Positions 1 to 20,759 of a stretch of DNA of 64,000 bases are shown here, piece by piece (positions within the stretch are counted from its first letter, which is position 1; every line of letters begins with the position of its first letter). The notes below the pieces were generated by a model. It was not told where the DNA came from and did not search any database. It saw only the letters and a list, made by a program, of their open reading frames with translations. The stretch is from Lithospermum erythrorhizon (lineage: Eukaryota > Streptophyta > Magnoliopsida > Boraginales > Boraginaceae): the NCBI GenBank assembly GCA_019722365.1, contig JADFUC010001610.1, positions 558,001 through 622,000 of the forward strand, written 5' to 3'. A program made the translations under genes and the position numbers.

Positions 1-176
1 ATATGCCATGACAGAATGAAATCAGAATTGGGCAATGGTTCTCTCATTTGAAAAGCTTGCCCATGAATCATTTTGAGTGGGCACTATAAGCATTCAATGG
101 CACAAAACCTGATGGTAGCAGAATTCTATCATGTATATTTAGTTTTAGTATCTGAAAGTAAATATCACCAACCTAC

Positions 177-4495
<4,319 letters not shown>

Positions 4496-4590
4496 CTGGT
4501 AATTGATTTGGAAAATTAGGGTTTGTAATTGGGGATGCAATAATAATTAGGGGCTGATTTCGATTAATTTTTTGTTGATTTAGCTCAATT

Positions 4591-4591
<1 letters not shown>

Positions 4592-4624
<33 letters not shown>
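4592..4624. repeat. (GA)n microsatellite, leader region of SnRK1
   Basis: A pure AG dinucleotide run of about 33 bp. On the gene's strand it reads as (CT)n just upstream of the putative leader-intron donor, a position typical of plant 5' UTR or core-promoter pyrimidine runs. Confidence 0.9.
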
Positions 4625-4626
<2 letters not shown>

Positions 4627-4639
4627 CTCTATATGGTTT

Positions 4640-6753
4640 AGATTTTAGAATATGGTTAATCAAAGATGACATGCATAGTGTGCCACTGTGGCCTGTAGGT
4701 AGGTAGTGATGTTAATGGGCCGCATAAACCATTATCCGTCCGAGAATCGGTCCAGGTTAAATCGGACCGATATATCGATTAGAAATTACGATCTGGTTCG
4801 GATATGATTTTGGTCCGATATACGAAATGGATAAGATCATCGACTAATTTATCGGTTGGATTTTATATGATCGACTATTGGTAATTTAGTTTTAACTAGC
4901 ATCATTAAATTGATAACCTATTAGCATTCTCTAATTTCACGCATGATGATATTCGTAAATCTATCGTCTGACTTCGAGAACTAGCACTTGATCGCCCGTA
5001 ACAGCATGACCGTGACAAACCCCAGCGAAGCCGCCTCGGCGTGCGTAATCCATGACCCTCCTTCCCCAATGACGCCCCGTCACGTAATCCTAAGATCGCG
5101 ACCTCTCAGAGCGCCTAAATTCCAGACCACCAGCTTTATTAAAATTATACTTGTTGAATGTTGAAGATTTCATTATTCTCTCTTTTAATTACCTTTTGAA
5201 GATTATTATTTTTCATAACTTTTTTGGTTTTTCCAATTTTGTTGGTTGGACCGGACCGGGTACCTGCCCGGTAACACTACAGGTTCGGTCGATTCAATTA
5301 CGAAAGATTGTGGGTCGGTCGATTATATCCGATATCCTTATCGGATGGATACTGGGATATTTGATATCTGGATGTCGATAACCAACTACCTATGAGCCCA
5401 CTTCGTAGGTTTGTACCTGAAAACTAGAGATAATAAATCGGATCGGGTAACTGGATATCCGCTCGATACTTGATTCAAAAAATTCGACTCGATTACTCTT
5501 TAGATCGATTATCGAGTTAGCCACCGTATAGGAAGTATAAACGATCGGGTAATTGCAGGCTTGTTAAACTACATATGCGAATACGCGTTACAATGGACTT
5601 CGTTTATCGATTTTTCCATAGTTTTAAGTATAATTGATCCGGTTACCAGATATCAGCTCGAACCTCGACCAAAAAACCCGACTTGATACCCGCTCGACTG
5701 TCTGGATCGAACTAGAAAAAAGAAATGCTCGAACAACCAGTTAATTTCCCAACTTGATAAAGTGTCTAACTGATCGAGTTACGTTATCTTATTTCGAACC
5801 CGACTTGATAACAACACTATAATTATAAATTTCAAAAAATTGTGAGTTAGATTTTTAGTTGTCAATAAATTTCTTAGATTTAGTTGAAATTATTGAACCA
5901 CAATTATTTCATTAGTATTGAATTGATATTAAAAATACTAGTCCTATCTAATATGCTTTTCATCGGACATCTTTTGATATATATAGATTATTTGGTTTCA
6001 GAATTTAAAAATCAAATCACCATAATTTAAGAAGTACGGTCAGTTTGGAATGGAGGGAGTATGTTTAAAAATTGAACAATGCAATACATATTTAAAATTT
6101 AGGTATTGGTTGGTATTTTTGACATTATTGTATTCGATAGATGGTCGTCTTTAGAGCAAGTTTGTACTTTTAATTTACAAATGATCTGTTGAAATTTACA
6201 AAAGATCAGTTTAAGAATTTATATTTGGGTGTTTCATATTTAAAAATAAAAACAGAGTTTTTAATTCACTACTTTATAAATTAAGAAGTTATTCTACCTA
6301 ATATTAATTGATTTTAGGATGATGTTTTGCTTTTTTGACTTATAAAATGTGTTTTTTCCGGACTTTTTTCTTGTAGGTATGTCCCAAATCTGTTTCGTGG
6401 ATTCTACAATACGGAGTATCTTTTAGAAATAATCTTTAGATGTCCTCAATTTTTTTAACGGTATATCAGATTAAAGTTAGTCAAATCAATATAGAAAATT
6501 ATGGCGCTATTAAGAGGTTGTTACATTAAAATTCTTATTGCAATTTTAATTAAAGATCGAGGGGGCATGTCAAAGGCAAACCCATATACATTAGTATTCT
6601 CATTGAACTCATATTTCCCTCATCAACATACATGTTTCCTCATACTTAATTGACCCCTCCATATATACACACATATATTAGCGCAACAATAATCAATAAC
6701 TAAAATTCAACAAAGATTATTGATGGTCTTTCACTTCTTTGGTTTTTCTCTTG
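4640..6753. other. Intergenic region between SnRK1 and CPK17-like, with decayed repeat DNA
   Basis: No gene is visible. Between about 4700 and 5830 many degenerate copies of motifs such as gatcgagtta, cccgactcgata and ggatatccgctcgat alternate on both strands. This looks like a decayed repeat family also seen at 42.4 and 54.5 kb. A GC-richer patch at about 4985-5130 stands out in otherwise AT-rich DNA. Near 6050 the words tggaatggagggagtatg resemble one end of a Stowaway-type MITE, but its partner end is not clear. Confidence 0.5.
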
Positions 6754-10878
<4,125 letters not shown>

Positions 10879-11417
10879 TAAATGATAAGGGGGAGATAGA
10901 TGCAAATGAAAATAAAGTTTTGAATTCTTATTATCCAAATAAAAGAGAAAATGATAAAGAATGATAATTTTGGTCAACAACCATAGATATAAATGTGATA
11001 AAAATTTCTACAATAAAAAATGCGCAATCATTTTTTGTATTGTGTTGTTTTGGTAATGGAGTTCCCCTAGAGAGATGAAGTTTGAAAGAATATGAAGGGT
11101 TACAAAAACATATAAATCTCAAAGACTATAGATGAAGGGAAACACATGCATGGAATTTTTTGAGAGAGGGAATTATGTCAAGAAAGCGGTGGTTAAAGTT
11201 CAACAACTAAAAATGATATTTGCAGTTGGGGGTCATTTTAGAGGATTGATTGTGAGAAATTGTAGGAAATCAGGCATTATTAAAGAATATTTTGCTATCT
11301 TCAATTATATAAACCATATTTTTTTAAGAGAAAATGATGTTTTGGCTATATATATAGTACTCCGTATTTGAGAAAATCAAGTTTATCTCATGACGACATT
11401 CGTAAAGTGGTTTACTT

Positions 11418-11440
11418 GGGGGAGGGGGGAGGGGGGAGAG
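11418..11440 (+). other. G-rich tract with G-quadruplex potential
   Basis: Three runs of five to six guanines separated by single adenines, about 540 bp upstream of the CPK17-like start codon. The G-rich strand is the plus strand, so the gene's own strand is C-rich. Only three long runs are present, so a four-tetrad fold would need one run to be split. Confidence 0.5.
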
Positions 11441-11810
11441 AAATTATATATCATTAACCATAAAAAAGATCATCAAAAGAAAGTGTGAGCCATTATTACA
11501 ATATTATAAAATTGATGATTCCCTCCAAGAATTTATTTGTGGGTCTTTTAATGGTCTAAAGTTATTATTAATATCCTCCTTGTGTTTAAATAAAAATGTT
11601 ATATAGTTCAAATTTAACAAATATAAAAATTAATAAAAACTAGGCGGCGGAAGATTGAGTGATGGTAATCACGAGGCTTAACTAATATGAGGTAACCGTT
11701 ATTTATATCATTAAAATATTCTGACAAGTGATATGAGTTTTGAAATAGTTGTTCATTGTTTATGAAATTTAGTTTCTATAGAAATATTATCTTATAATTT
11801 TAGAGAATTA
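11440..11810. other. Non-coding upstream flank of the CPK17-like gene
   Basis: AT-rich sequence with no coding pattern, leading into the tandem array. Nothing specific is recognised. Confidence 0.5.
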
Positions 11811-12960
11811 TTAATTTAGCTTATCCGGGTGAGGCCAGGCCAAAAAATTATCTTGAGTTTTATTAAATAATCGAGTTTTACATTATATATTGTGGTTGAT
11901 AATTGAAGAAAAAAATTGAAAAGGAGCTGAAAAAGCTGAGATTAGTAAATTAGCACCCGTATCAGTCGGGATCGGCCAAATATTATATTAGAGTTTATGG
12001 AAATAATCGGTATTAATTTATGAGGTTTCTCACCGTAGTTGATAATTGCAAAAAAAATTGAAAAATTACTTGAAAAAAAACGTCGCGTATGACGGTGAGT
12101 AAAAAATAAAAAGGAGCGAAAAAAATACGAATGATTAATTTAGCACCGTATCCTCTAGAGGTTGGGATGGAAGCCAAAAATATTATCTTGAAGAGTTTAT
12201 TAAATGTCGGTAAGTAATTTTATACGGTTTTCTTGTGGTTGATAATTGCGGCAAAAAAAACATATATATATCAAAATGGAGCAGAAAAGTACGAATTATT
12301 AATTTAGCACCACATTCCCGAGTCGGGATCGGCAAAAAATATTATCTTATAAGAGTTTATTAAATAATTGAGTTTTACACTACAGTTGATAATTCTGAAA
12401 AAATTGAAAAAAGAATGAAAAAAAAAGGTATAGTCGCATATGACCGTGTGTAAAAAAAAATGAAAAATGAATGAAAAAATACGAATTATTAATTTAGCAT
12501 CCTATCCCCGAGTCGAGACCAGTCAAAAATATTATCTTAGAGAGTTTATTAAATAATCGAGTTTCTACTGTAGTTGAAAATTGAAGAAAAAAAGGAAAAA
12601 ACACCCGCATATGACTCCCTATCTCCGAGTCGGGACCGGCAAAAAATATTGTCTTAGAGAGTTTATTAAATAATCGAGTTTATAGTTATTAATTGCGAAA
12701 AGAAAAAATTGAAATATGAGCGAAAAAATAGATGCGGTCGCTGTGCGTAAAAAAATGAAAAGAGCAAGCAAAATTATTAATTTAGCGTCACTACATCGCC
12801 AGTCGGGGCCAGATCGAAAATATTATCTTAGGAATTTTGTATATGCCATAGATATTAATTTATCGAATTCAAACAAAAAAAAAAGAAGTAAAAATAAACC
12901 ACCGCACAAAAAACGAAGAAAAAAAAGAGTAAAACCCAAATGCATATGACCGCGCGTTGG
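11810..12960. repeat. Degenerate tandem array, ~120-195-bp units
   Basis: About seven units, each with the same order of words: ttaatttagcacc, then a GC-rich core like cccgagtcgggatcggc, then aaaaatattatctta, gagtttattaaataatcgag, a block like cagttgataattgcg, and an A-rich tail with gaaaaaattgaaaa. Cores lie near 11828, 11966, 12162, 12322, 12512, 12629 and 12802. Spacing and sequence vary, so the array is old. The last unit grades into an A-rich stretch at about 12870-12940. Confidence 0.85.
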
Positions 12961-13179
12961 TGCATACATTGCACTCTTTATTATATACCACCATAGATTA
13001 TAAAGTGTAGTAACAATGCGATAAATCATAGTAGTAATTCAATTTATCCTTTGATCATTCAACACACAATCAATTATAGTTAATGATTCTAACATCTACA
13101 TGCACATAGAATAACCAATCAAATAACTTCAACTATAATTCTTTTATGATATAATTGCATATACTTTTGATGTAAAGTT

Positions 13180-15850
13180 GTGAATAGCGTTCGCGATTAA
13201 AATCGCGGTAAAGCCTCAAAAGCTTTAAGCGATTGTCGCGACCGCGATGCTTTTAAGTAGTTTTTGATATGTCATATTTATAGATATATGACCTGAAATT
13301 AGTATCTTCGTAAATATTTAGTTAAATTCTTCCATGTTTAGAACATCAAAGAACATTCAACAATAATTCGAGAAAGACAAACGTGCGTAATTAAAGATTA
13401 TCCGACAAACATGCGTAACAAAATATTGTCCAATCTGTCCGAAAAGACAATGGCGTGATAATCATCATTTTCAACTCACCGGCGCGTTGGTTGGTTTGTA
13501 TCCCATGAGTGATCTCTTCTTGAATCCTCGTCGTAGCGTTCTCTTTTTGCCTGAGCGACGAGAAGAGCGAATGATTCTCATTTGATCCAAGATAAATGGT
13601 CTATTCGTGCCTACACTCAACTGTCAATCCCGCGAGCCATTCATCCAGCGTCGTGAACTAGTATTAGAATATATAAATCGGAGTATACCGGCTGACCACT
13701 TTCATTAGATAGTCAATATCGCTCAGCCTTAATCGGACCAAGTAATGCCGGTGTCTCGCCTCTTTAAGCTCTATTATATTTGATAAACACCAAATCATTC
13801 AACGACTACGAGCGGCTTTATTCCCTCTTCATTGTAATTTATATGACCCGTAAGAAAAATTAATGTTAAAAAACGAATAAATGTTAAGCGATGAATAAGA
13901 AAAATGAATAGAAAACTATATAAAGTTCAATAAATCTTACATGTTCAAAAGCGGCTCGGTTTAACTTTCGCGTCACAGTTCTAAGCAAGACTCAAAATCC
14001 AGCCTTGTGAAACTTTTGCAAGTTAGGTGATGATGATCTTATAGTTCACCGCCCAATAGGCCCCGTCGTATTGAATATAATATTAGTAACGCATTAAGAG
14101 AATATAATATAATATTGAAAAGATAAATAATGTTTACACGGTGGTATTTTGGTTTCTGTCCCAGCTATTTAAACTCACAGAAAATGAACCCTCACGGATC
14201 TATATGCATTTAACTCCTTGATAATTTTATCTGCATCTATAAATCCGGGTATGTCATCTTTTGAAGCAAGTGCGAAGACATACGTGATGCTCAGTGGGAA
14301 TCAATTTGCGGAGTTTTGTAAAACAAAACTTGGATTAAGATAAAATCTGTGCGTACGAGGAGGCTTATGCAATTGAGTGTCCCGTCTACTTTATCAATAA
14401 TTGTGAAAACATCCTTGCACTTTTCTTAGGTATTCATGAATGATTTCTTAATAGTGTCCTTAACTTACGTAAATATATCCAGCATGAGGCTGTTCTCCAT
14501 TGACCATCATGAAAACACTTCATAAAGAGGGGCCGATGAAATATTTCTCCAAAATACTCTATATGCGTAATATTTTTTGTGAAACATCCCAGGTTTCTTT
14601 TGAAAACTTTAACTTTGCGTACCGTTACGTATTCTGAATTAAAAGCCTAAGCAAATTTATGCTTTCTTGAGAAACACTTGTCCGAGATTATATGACGGTA
14701 ACAAGCCCAGTCTTTCTTTGCTTTAACCATTTTCTTTATTACTAGTGAACTTTCGTCGTGTTCAAGAGCATTCTTCGACTATAGATGGCAGCCATTAACA
14801 TAATTGCCCTTTCGATGGTTGTATACATATTTTGGAATTTTGAAGATATCTTCTAACATCGAAATGCAGGCAATGTCTTGCATGTGAGGTGTCGAGAAAA
14901 GATGCGGATGCCTCGAAGCAACTTACACACGAGAACATTTTGAGATGCATTGTCGATTCTTACTTGAGCGAGCATTTTCCGGCCCCGATAAATACATGCT
15001 CTTGTAAGCGCAACCGTTCATCTTTATTCCGGTTTTGAATAAGATGATAAATCAAACTTAAATTCAAAAAATAACTCCACTTTTAGGAGTGTTACTTAGA
15101 AATTAATTAACAACTCTCCATTCGTAGCCAGGTCCAAACCGTCATGCATTGATGTACAACCATTTTTCTTAAACACTTTCTGTTTCTGTGACGATCTTTT
15201 CGGTTGTTTGCTTTTCTTTCTTTAAACATTTTACTCACCGACCGTGATAAGATGGGGCGCTTCATCCCGGACCATATTGTCCAATTGCGTGTCGCAACTT
15301 GTAAGATTCATAATTAGCTGACATAAATGGAAGACCGCCGTCATCGTCCGTCTTGCGAACAATTGAGCTGGGTATCCACAATTTCACACTTATGTTATCA
15401 TAATTTATATATAAGCCTTTTGCACTTTCTCTTGCTTGAACCTTATCACGTTTGAAAATCAAATCAAGAGGACCTTTTGTGCGGAGGTACCCTGAGGACC
15501 CACTTATCATACTCATCTTCGCGTCGTATTCGAATGCTTACATGAAATTATACCTAAATGCTTCGCATCGTATTCAAATCTTACATCGAATCCAAGCAGT
15601 CAGTTCCTTTACTAACTTTTATCTTCTTTATTTTTGTTCATTTGTTCCTCTGACTCTCTCTTTGGCGTTTGGATGACATTTAGGACATTAGCAGCGTCTT
15701 TACCCGGCGCTACGCATTAGATGATGTATGTCGAGTAATGCCCTCACTTTGGCCAATTTTATTGCAAAATATACACTTAATTCCCATTATGCCGGGTATG
15801 GCATAATCCCATCCTCGTCTTTATCTTTCGAGAATGATAGGAGGGGGCCG
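13180..15850 (-). mobile_element. Decayed hAT-superfamily DNA transposon
   Basis: The body encodes a broken hAT transposase read on the minus strand (see the pseudogene entry). At the low-coordinate end, 13184-13260 holds short CG-rich inverted words (gcgttcgcgattaaaatcgc, gtcgcgaccgcgat), typical of hAT subterminal repeats. A related arrangement with a similar neighbouring word (aaagcctc / gaagcctc) occurs at 62.9 kb. Neither exact end nor a target-site duplication could be fixed, so the limits are approximate. Confidence 0.65.
13935..15812 (-). pseudogene. hAT transposase pseudogene (BED finger, DUF659, C-terminal dimerisation region)
   Basis: Reading 5' to 3' on the minus strand, a BED-type start (WDYAIPGIMGIKCIFC, then ITRH) lies at about 15690-15812. 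The DUF659 core ends in HAIGQYGPG at 15262-15516, followed out of frame by words like SYHGR and KKEKQTTEKIVTE. Next comes IERAIMLM-AAIYSRRMLL at about 14770-14860, then LQKFHKAGF and FEHV near 13935-14040, matching the usual NLQKFA...FEHIH region of hAT transposases. Stops and frameshifts separate every segment, so no protein can be made. The domain order is correct for one element. Family assignment rests on these motifs from memory. Confidence 0.75.
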
Positions 15851-16261
15851 AGATAATTGTTTATACAATTCGTCTGGAGACCAAACTTGAAAACTACATT
15901 GACTTACTCTTGCTTTGCCTTTAAGCTTTATCTGCGGGCAATTCTCCCTTGCAGATATCGAACTATGGAGGCTGTGATCCTCCCGCCTCACTCCCAGCGC
16001 AGGTCTGGCAAGTTCAGGTGTATCGGGTTGTCACGACCCGGCGTGGACCGCGGTGTATCTTCGAGTAGGTGGGTGGTAGGTGGGATAGATGATCAGCGTC
16101 TCATTCCCTCCCCCGTGGAATATGCTCGAACATATTGTAGTCGAATCAGGAGCGGCAGTAGAAAAGCTTGACGCGTGCATACCCGGTTTCTGGATTAGCG
16201 ACCCCACGGTCTCAAATCCTGCTCGATCTATGACCAATTTTAGGTCGGCAGACCCGATAGT

Positions 16262-16345
16262 CGATTTTAAGCCTTTGGGCTATGCAGGCGTGTGACCGTG
16301 GCCTCATATTCTACTTCGTTGTTAGTGGCTTTGAATGAAAAATCA
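16262..16345 (-). pseudogene. Ty3/gypsy RNase H fragment
   Basis: The minus strand reads DFSFKATNNEVEYEATV, matching the conserved F-x-ATNNEAEYEAL block of the RNase H domain in Tat-like elements. It is followed by a stop, and the downstream sequence is too decayed to read. Confidence 0.75.
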
Positions 16346-16945
16346 CAGCAGCGTATTCAAAGACAAGCCCAAACCGCTTTTGATCAAGATCCAGCTCGAC
16401 CCCATTATTGGCCCAAAATCGCGTATAGCTTGCAGCGTAGTAACTCTTGAGCCTTAGTCTCGCTTTTGGTCCACACGGATAGTTTCGAGGAGGATGGGTG
16501 TTTGTGCATTCGACAACGAACTCGGCGAGGGCACGAGCTCATGTTCAGCGGTAGATGCGGATCGAACTCTTGAATTCTACTACCCATGCGGTTAACTCCC
16601 GGCGTGGGCGGGTCGAGAAAGGACCTATTACCGTTGGTTGTCAGAGTGGCCTTTTATCGGATGAGCCTGAAAGCCATGCTTTGAAACTGCAGCGGTCGTG
16701 GCCAGCGGCTAGTACGAGCTTTGTCGATGAGAGGGTATGAGTCCTCGGAATTTTGGAGGGCATGACTCACATGTGGAATAGGTTTTTCCTCGGCTTACTC
16801 GACCCAGCCAGCCTTTGCTGAGCTCCACCGAGCTTGATTAAAAGCTCTATTTGTAGGTCACTCAGCGGCTTCACCATTTAGTCAGCAAACGGTGACCCAA
16901 AGTACTCTTTCGTTCGAGGGATCTTTGGTGCCAGTCTCGGTCCGC

Positions 16946-17520
16946 TCAAAAGGTTCCTTGGAAGCTTGCGTCTTTCTTGAAGAATGGGGCTACGGTGACT
17001 GATGCGGCCAACCGACCCGTAGGCCTTTGTACACTCCTCGTATGTCTTTGGGAGGATCCGTCGTACCTCAGGCGTCTATTTTGAATTGGGCTTAATTCCT
17101 CTGCCATTGTCATTGGATCTAGGAACTTCCGAAATAACCAGAAGAACATTTTTGAGGTTGATCCATGGCCAAACAATCTCTTGTCGCTCCAAGGACTCCC
17201 TTAAATTTCTTAGGTGAGTCATCTCTCACCTTTCTTTTTATCAACATGTCGTCTACATATATCTCCATATTACTTCCAATTTGCTCCTTGAATATGCTAT
17301 TCACCATTCTCTGGTACGTGGCTCCGGCGTTTTTGAGACCGAATGGCGTCGCACCCGGCTTGATGCAAGCCATGATACGTGATGAACATGGTTTTTCTCG
17401 AATTCATCACAAATGCGGCAAGATCTGATGGTATCCTCGGGAAGAATCGAAGTCCAACACCTCGTACCCAGCTACGTCGACCCGACACTTCCCCCAAAGC
17501 AAGGGAAAAATTTAATAATC
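16946..17520 (-). pseudogene. Ty3/gypsy reverse transcriptase fragment
   Basis: The minus strand carries PFGLKNAGATYQRMVN, then FKEQIGSNMEIYVDDMLIK at 17119-17373, with the catalytic YVDD box intact. Upstream, in other frames, are degraded versions of the GYHQI and KTAFV segments. Downstream at 16946-17120, words such as GRISHRSPILQERRKLP match the connection region. Several stops and frame changes make it non-functional. Confidence 0.85.
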
Positions 17521-17529
17521 CTTGAGGCG

Positions 17530-18868
17530 AGCGGTAAAGGTTGGTGAAGTCGATGCAATTCTCCGTTGTTATTAGACTTCTTGACCCGTGACCACGTTAG
17601 ATATCTATTAGGAATTGGGTTCCACGATTGTTGGGACTTAAATCGGTCCTTGGCGTCATACGTATATGAGGTCTTTTCATCCAAGAAGTTCTTTTCTTAC
17701 TTGATTGGTGAAGAGCGGATCCACGTGGAGGAGCTATGGAGGCCTTATTGGGTCCTTCCGGCATGTCGTCACGGGCCCGTGGGAAGACCTCGGAGAATTC
17801 TCGAGATGAACTCTTGCCTACCGATTATTAGGTGGTGATAACCTTGTCCTAACACGAAAGAGAATGCTTACGTCTTATCTCGCTACGGAATAGAATAAGC
17901 TCGACTTCTTGATGGGGCTGCCGCCTACCATTTCTCCTGCTCCACCCCAGAATTCGTTTCCCTTTGACATTTCTTTTGGATTCGAACGTCACGAGTCGAC
18001 CACTCGATCTCTTTTATCGGTTTCTCTTAGGAGCATTCACCGTGGTATGGAAAGGCATTGTTAGCATTACCGAGGCTTCTTACGATCTCCACATGACTTC
18101 TCGACTCCTACAATTATTAGGAAATTTCATCTTTAGATATAATTAGGAGCGATGGCTCTTAGGGCATTCCAGCAATGGTCTCACCTCAACCCGTTGTAAG
18201 AAGAATTGATGATATCGACCACCGTGAAGGAGGCTCTGATTGGAGCCGACCGAGAACTTCCCTGCCATTGAGGTCCGGCTCGGTATTCCATGGATACACA
18301 CCGAATGTTAAAAGTGAACCACATGGCGGAGTAGACACCGTTTTTAGGTGTTTCGATGGAGCCTAACGATCGTATGCTTGGTAGTCTGATATGTCCATAG
18401 AACTCCCATCCTTAGCATCCAGAACTCTTATGAAGTTGGCAATTATAAATTTGATACTTTGAAGTCGTCGTGGGGCGAGCTCAAACCCATGCTTCGGCGT
18501 CGGAGAAGGCGATGGAGCTCTTTATCGATGGTAGCCGTTAGGCAAAGCGTCGCCCGACCCGGCCGGCGCTATCTCCTCCTCGCGTTTGACGTGTCGCTCG
18601 CCACGTATTCCAGAATGGTATACACTCTTTCCCGTGATCTCGGTGGCAAATCCGTGTGCCCTCTTGTCTGTACGGGTTTTTACGGGCGACAATTCCGCGG
18701 CGCCGTGGAGATTATGCAGTCGACTACCGAACTCCTTGATTGTCTACTCCCCAACTAGCTTAGTCTTTCAATTCACACGCCCAGGCAACGGCATTAAATG
18801 GATTAATGTGCTGATAAATCCTTTGTGATATTCATAATACTTGATCCCTACGTTAAGAGGGCTTTATT
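17530..18868 (-). other. Undecipherable gag-RT interval of the Ty3/gypsy element
   Basis: Protease and the N-terminal part of RT should lie here, but I found no convincing motif on the minus strand. Base composition matches the flanking element, so I treat it as decayed element DNA. Confidence 0.4.
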
Positions 18869-20525
18869 TCAAATTCTCAAAAATATTCTCTTATGCTTTC
18901 CAACATTAAATATACCACTTCCAGGTTGTTCGTAGAGGGGTATAGTTGTTAAACTGCTCGGCTCTTGGGGTTTTCGATCCGTCCTCCTACTGTGAGGGAC
19001 TAACTTTCGTTGCACTTTGAAGGTTCTCTTTCCTTTGGTTTTGAGGCGGTCCCAAGCAGCGGATTCCTCTCGAGGATCGGCGTGAGGTCTCACCGTCTGC
19101 CGCTTCCCGTTGTCTTATCGTCTTCGCCGTTTCTTCAGTAAACGACTCTTCCGATTTGATGTACTAGATCCTACACAACTCATTTGCAGTGTTAGGCTGG
19201 TTCTAATACCAATTTTTCTTTGAGAGGTTCGTATCTCAACCCATGAAAAAAAGATATCATCGTCACTTTTGGATTAGTAGGTATGTTTGTCATGACACTC
19301 CTCGAGACGTTGGCGTAACTTCTCAATGTCTCCCCCGGCTTTTGTTGTATTTCCATAAGAGTTCTTTCGTCCTCATTGGCCACTATGGATGCCCCAAATT
19401 TATCTATAAATAGATGTACTACATCCTATTTGCAGATACATGGAATTGGTGTCACATGGAATGAGCGGTATCTTTGTGGAACGGCTTCCGTACTTATGTA
19501 TTTGACAAGCTGTTGAGATGCTCTCGCGTACACCTCGTCGTCGCTTGCCCAAAAGGATAGTTGGGAGTCGAACGATTTGAGGTGGTTGCTAGGATCCCCA
19601 AAACCACTGAACGTTTGAACTTCGGCATCCTGAACCCTCCTGGCATCTTGGCATGTCTTAACCTCTCCGAGAATGGTAAGAGAGAGTATTATGCTTTATT
19701 GGTCCTCGGCCAGGTGTGATATCTTTCAAGAGTGCGCTATTTCGTCAACTTGCTTACGTAACTTTCGGCATTCTTCAGCGTCCCCGTGCTCAGCAATAGT
19801 GGTGATCATCGGCTAGCTTTGCTTAGGAAGCGTCGACTCCACCCCGACACATCTTGCACATGGGGGTGTTGTTTGAGAGATTGACTACGTCGCGAAACTC
19901 ACTTGATGGGCGGTCAGTTTTCCACCCATGTGGGGACCTTTCCGATTGGGTTGGCAGGGGGGTGAGGTCGTATCCGTGTTGTGGCTCGGTACGCCTCGCG
20001 TGAGGAGTCGCTAGAGTAGCTCGAGCCGCCGTGTGTCAGGAGAGTGCGTAGTTGCGTTACTAGACCCGTGAGGTCGCGTCGATTCACTTTGTTTGCCCAG
20101 GTTAGGGCGTCGTCGCCTCTCACGGGATTTAATGCCAGAATCGCTTCGGCGATCCGATGCATGTATCGGGGAATGATGGGTCCCCCATGAAATGGTACCC
20201 GATTGTTGTGACTTCATTTTGGGCCCGGGTTCTCGGGGCGGGGACTTGTCCTGCCTATTCACATCTACTTAAGTTGACTTGGGTCTTTCGGTGTACTAGC
20301 AATTTTCGATGTCTCACCATAAAGTGAGGTTTCGGCCTTGTCCCTTAGTGTTAGGTGGTATGTCAAATCAGGGTTATGGGATTTTGAGGCTATTTCTGTC
20401 TTCCCAGTGATAACTCCGTGTCTTAGGGGTGCTTTTCTTGTCATCTTATCGAGATAGTCGGAGGTCGTCGATGCTCTTGAGGGCCTCCGTGTACCTAGAC
20501 CACGACCAGTCGATCGCGATCCCAT
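18869..20525 (-). pseudogene. Ty3/gypsy gag fragments
   Basis: Open segments on the minus strand include QQKPGETLRSYANVSRSVM with ISFFHGLRYEPLKEKL (19192-19383), a typical Tat-type capsid block. Basic Ser/Arg-rich pieces at 19914-20525 start with MGSRSTGRGLGTRRPSR. Intervening stops and frame shifts break the reading frame. No zinc knuckle is readable at the end of gag. Confidence 0.75.
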
Positions 20526-20618
20526 TTCAGGAGTAATAAAAGTCGGTATTTGCTCGAGAGAAGTAAATCAATTGAATAGGGTTTTTAGCATTACCTCTAA
20601 ATGGTGCAAATGGATGGG

Positions 20619-20626
20619 TATTTATA
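20619..20626 (-). promoter_or_regulatory. TATA box of the putative 5' LTR of the Ty3/gypsy element
   Basis: On the minus strand the word cctataaatacccatcc lies about 95 bp upstream of the gag start at 20525. This fits an LTR promoter with a short leader. The outer LTR border was not located. Confidence 0.45.
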
Positions 20627-20759
20627 GGAGAATCCCAAAAGCCACTTCTTTTGAGATGATGGTAATAGATTATATCGCTTTAATTGATTGTTTTTATTCA
20701 AAATCCGATAAAATTTTTGTCACAAAAAGGAACTTTAGTGGAACTTCTTAAGCTCATTC

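Noticed and set aside
11810..12960. Possible CRISPR-like array
   Set aside because: Whole units repeat without unique spacers and the context is a plant nuclear genome; it is a tandem satellite.
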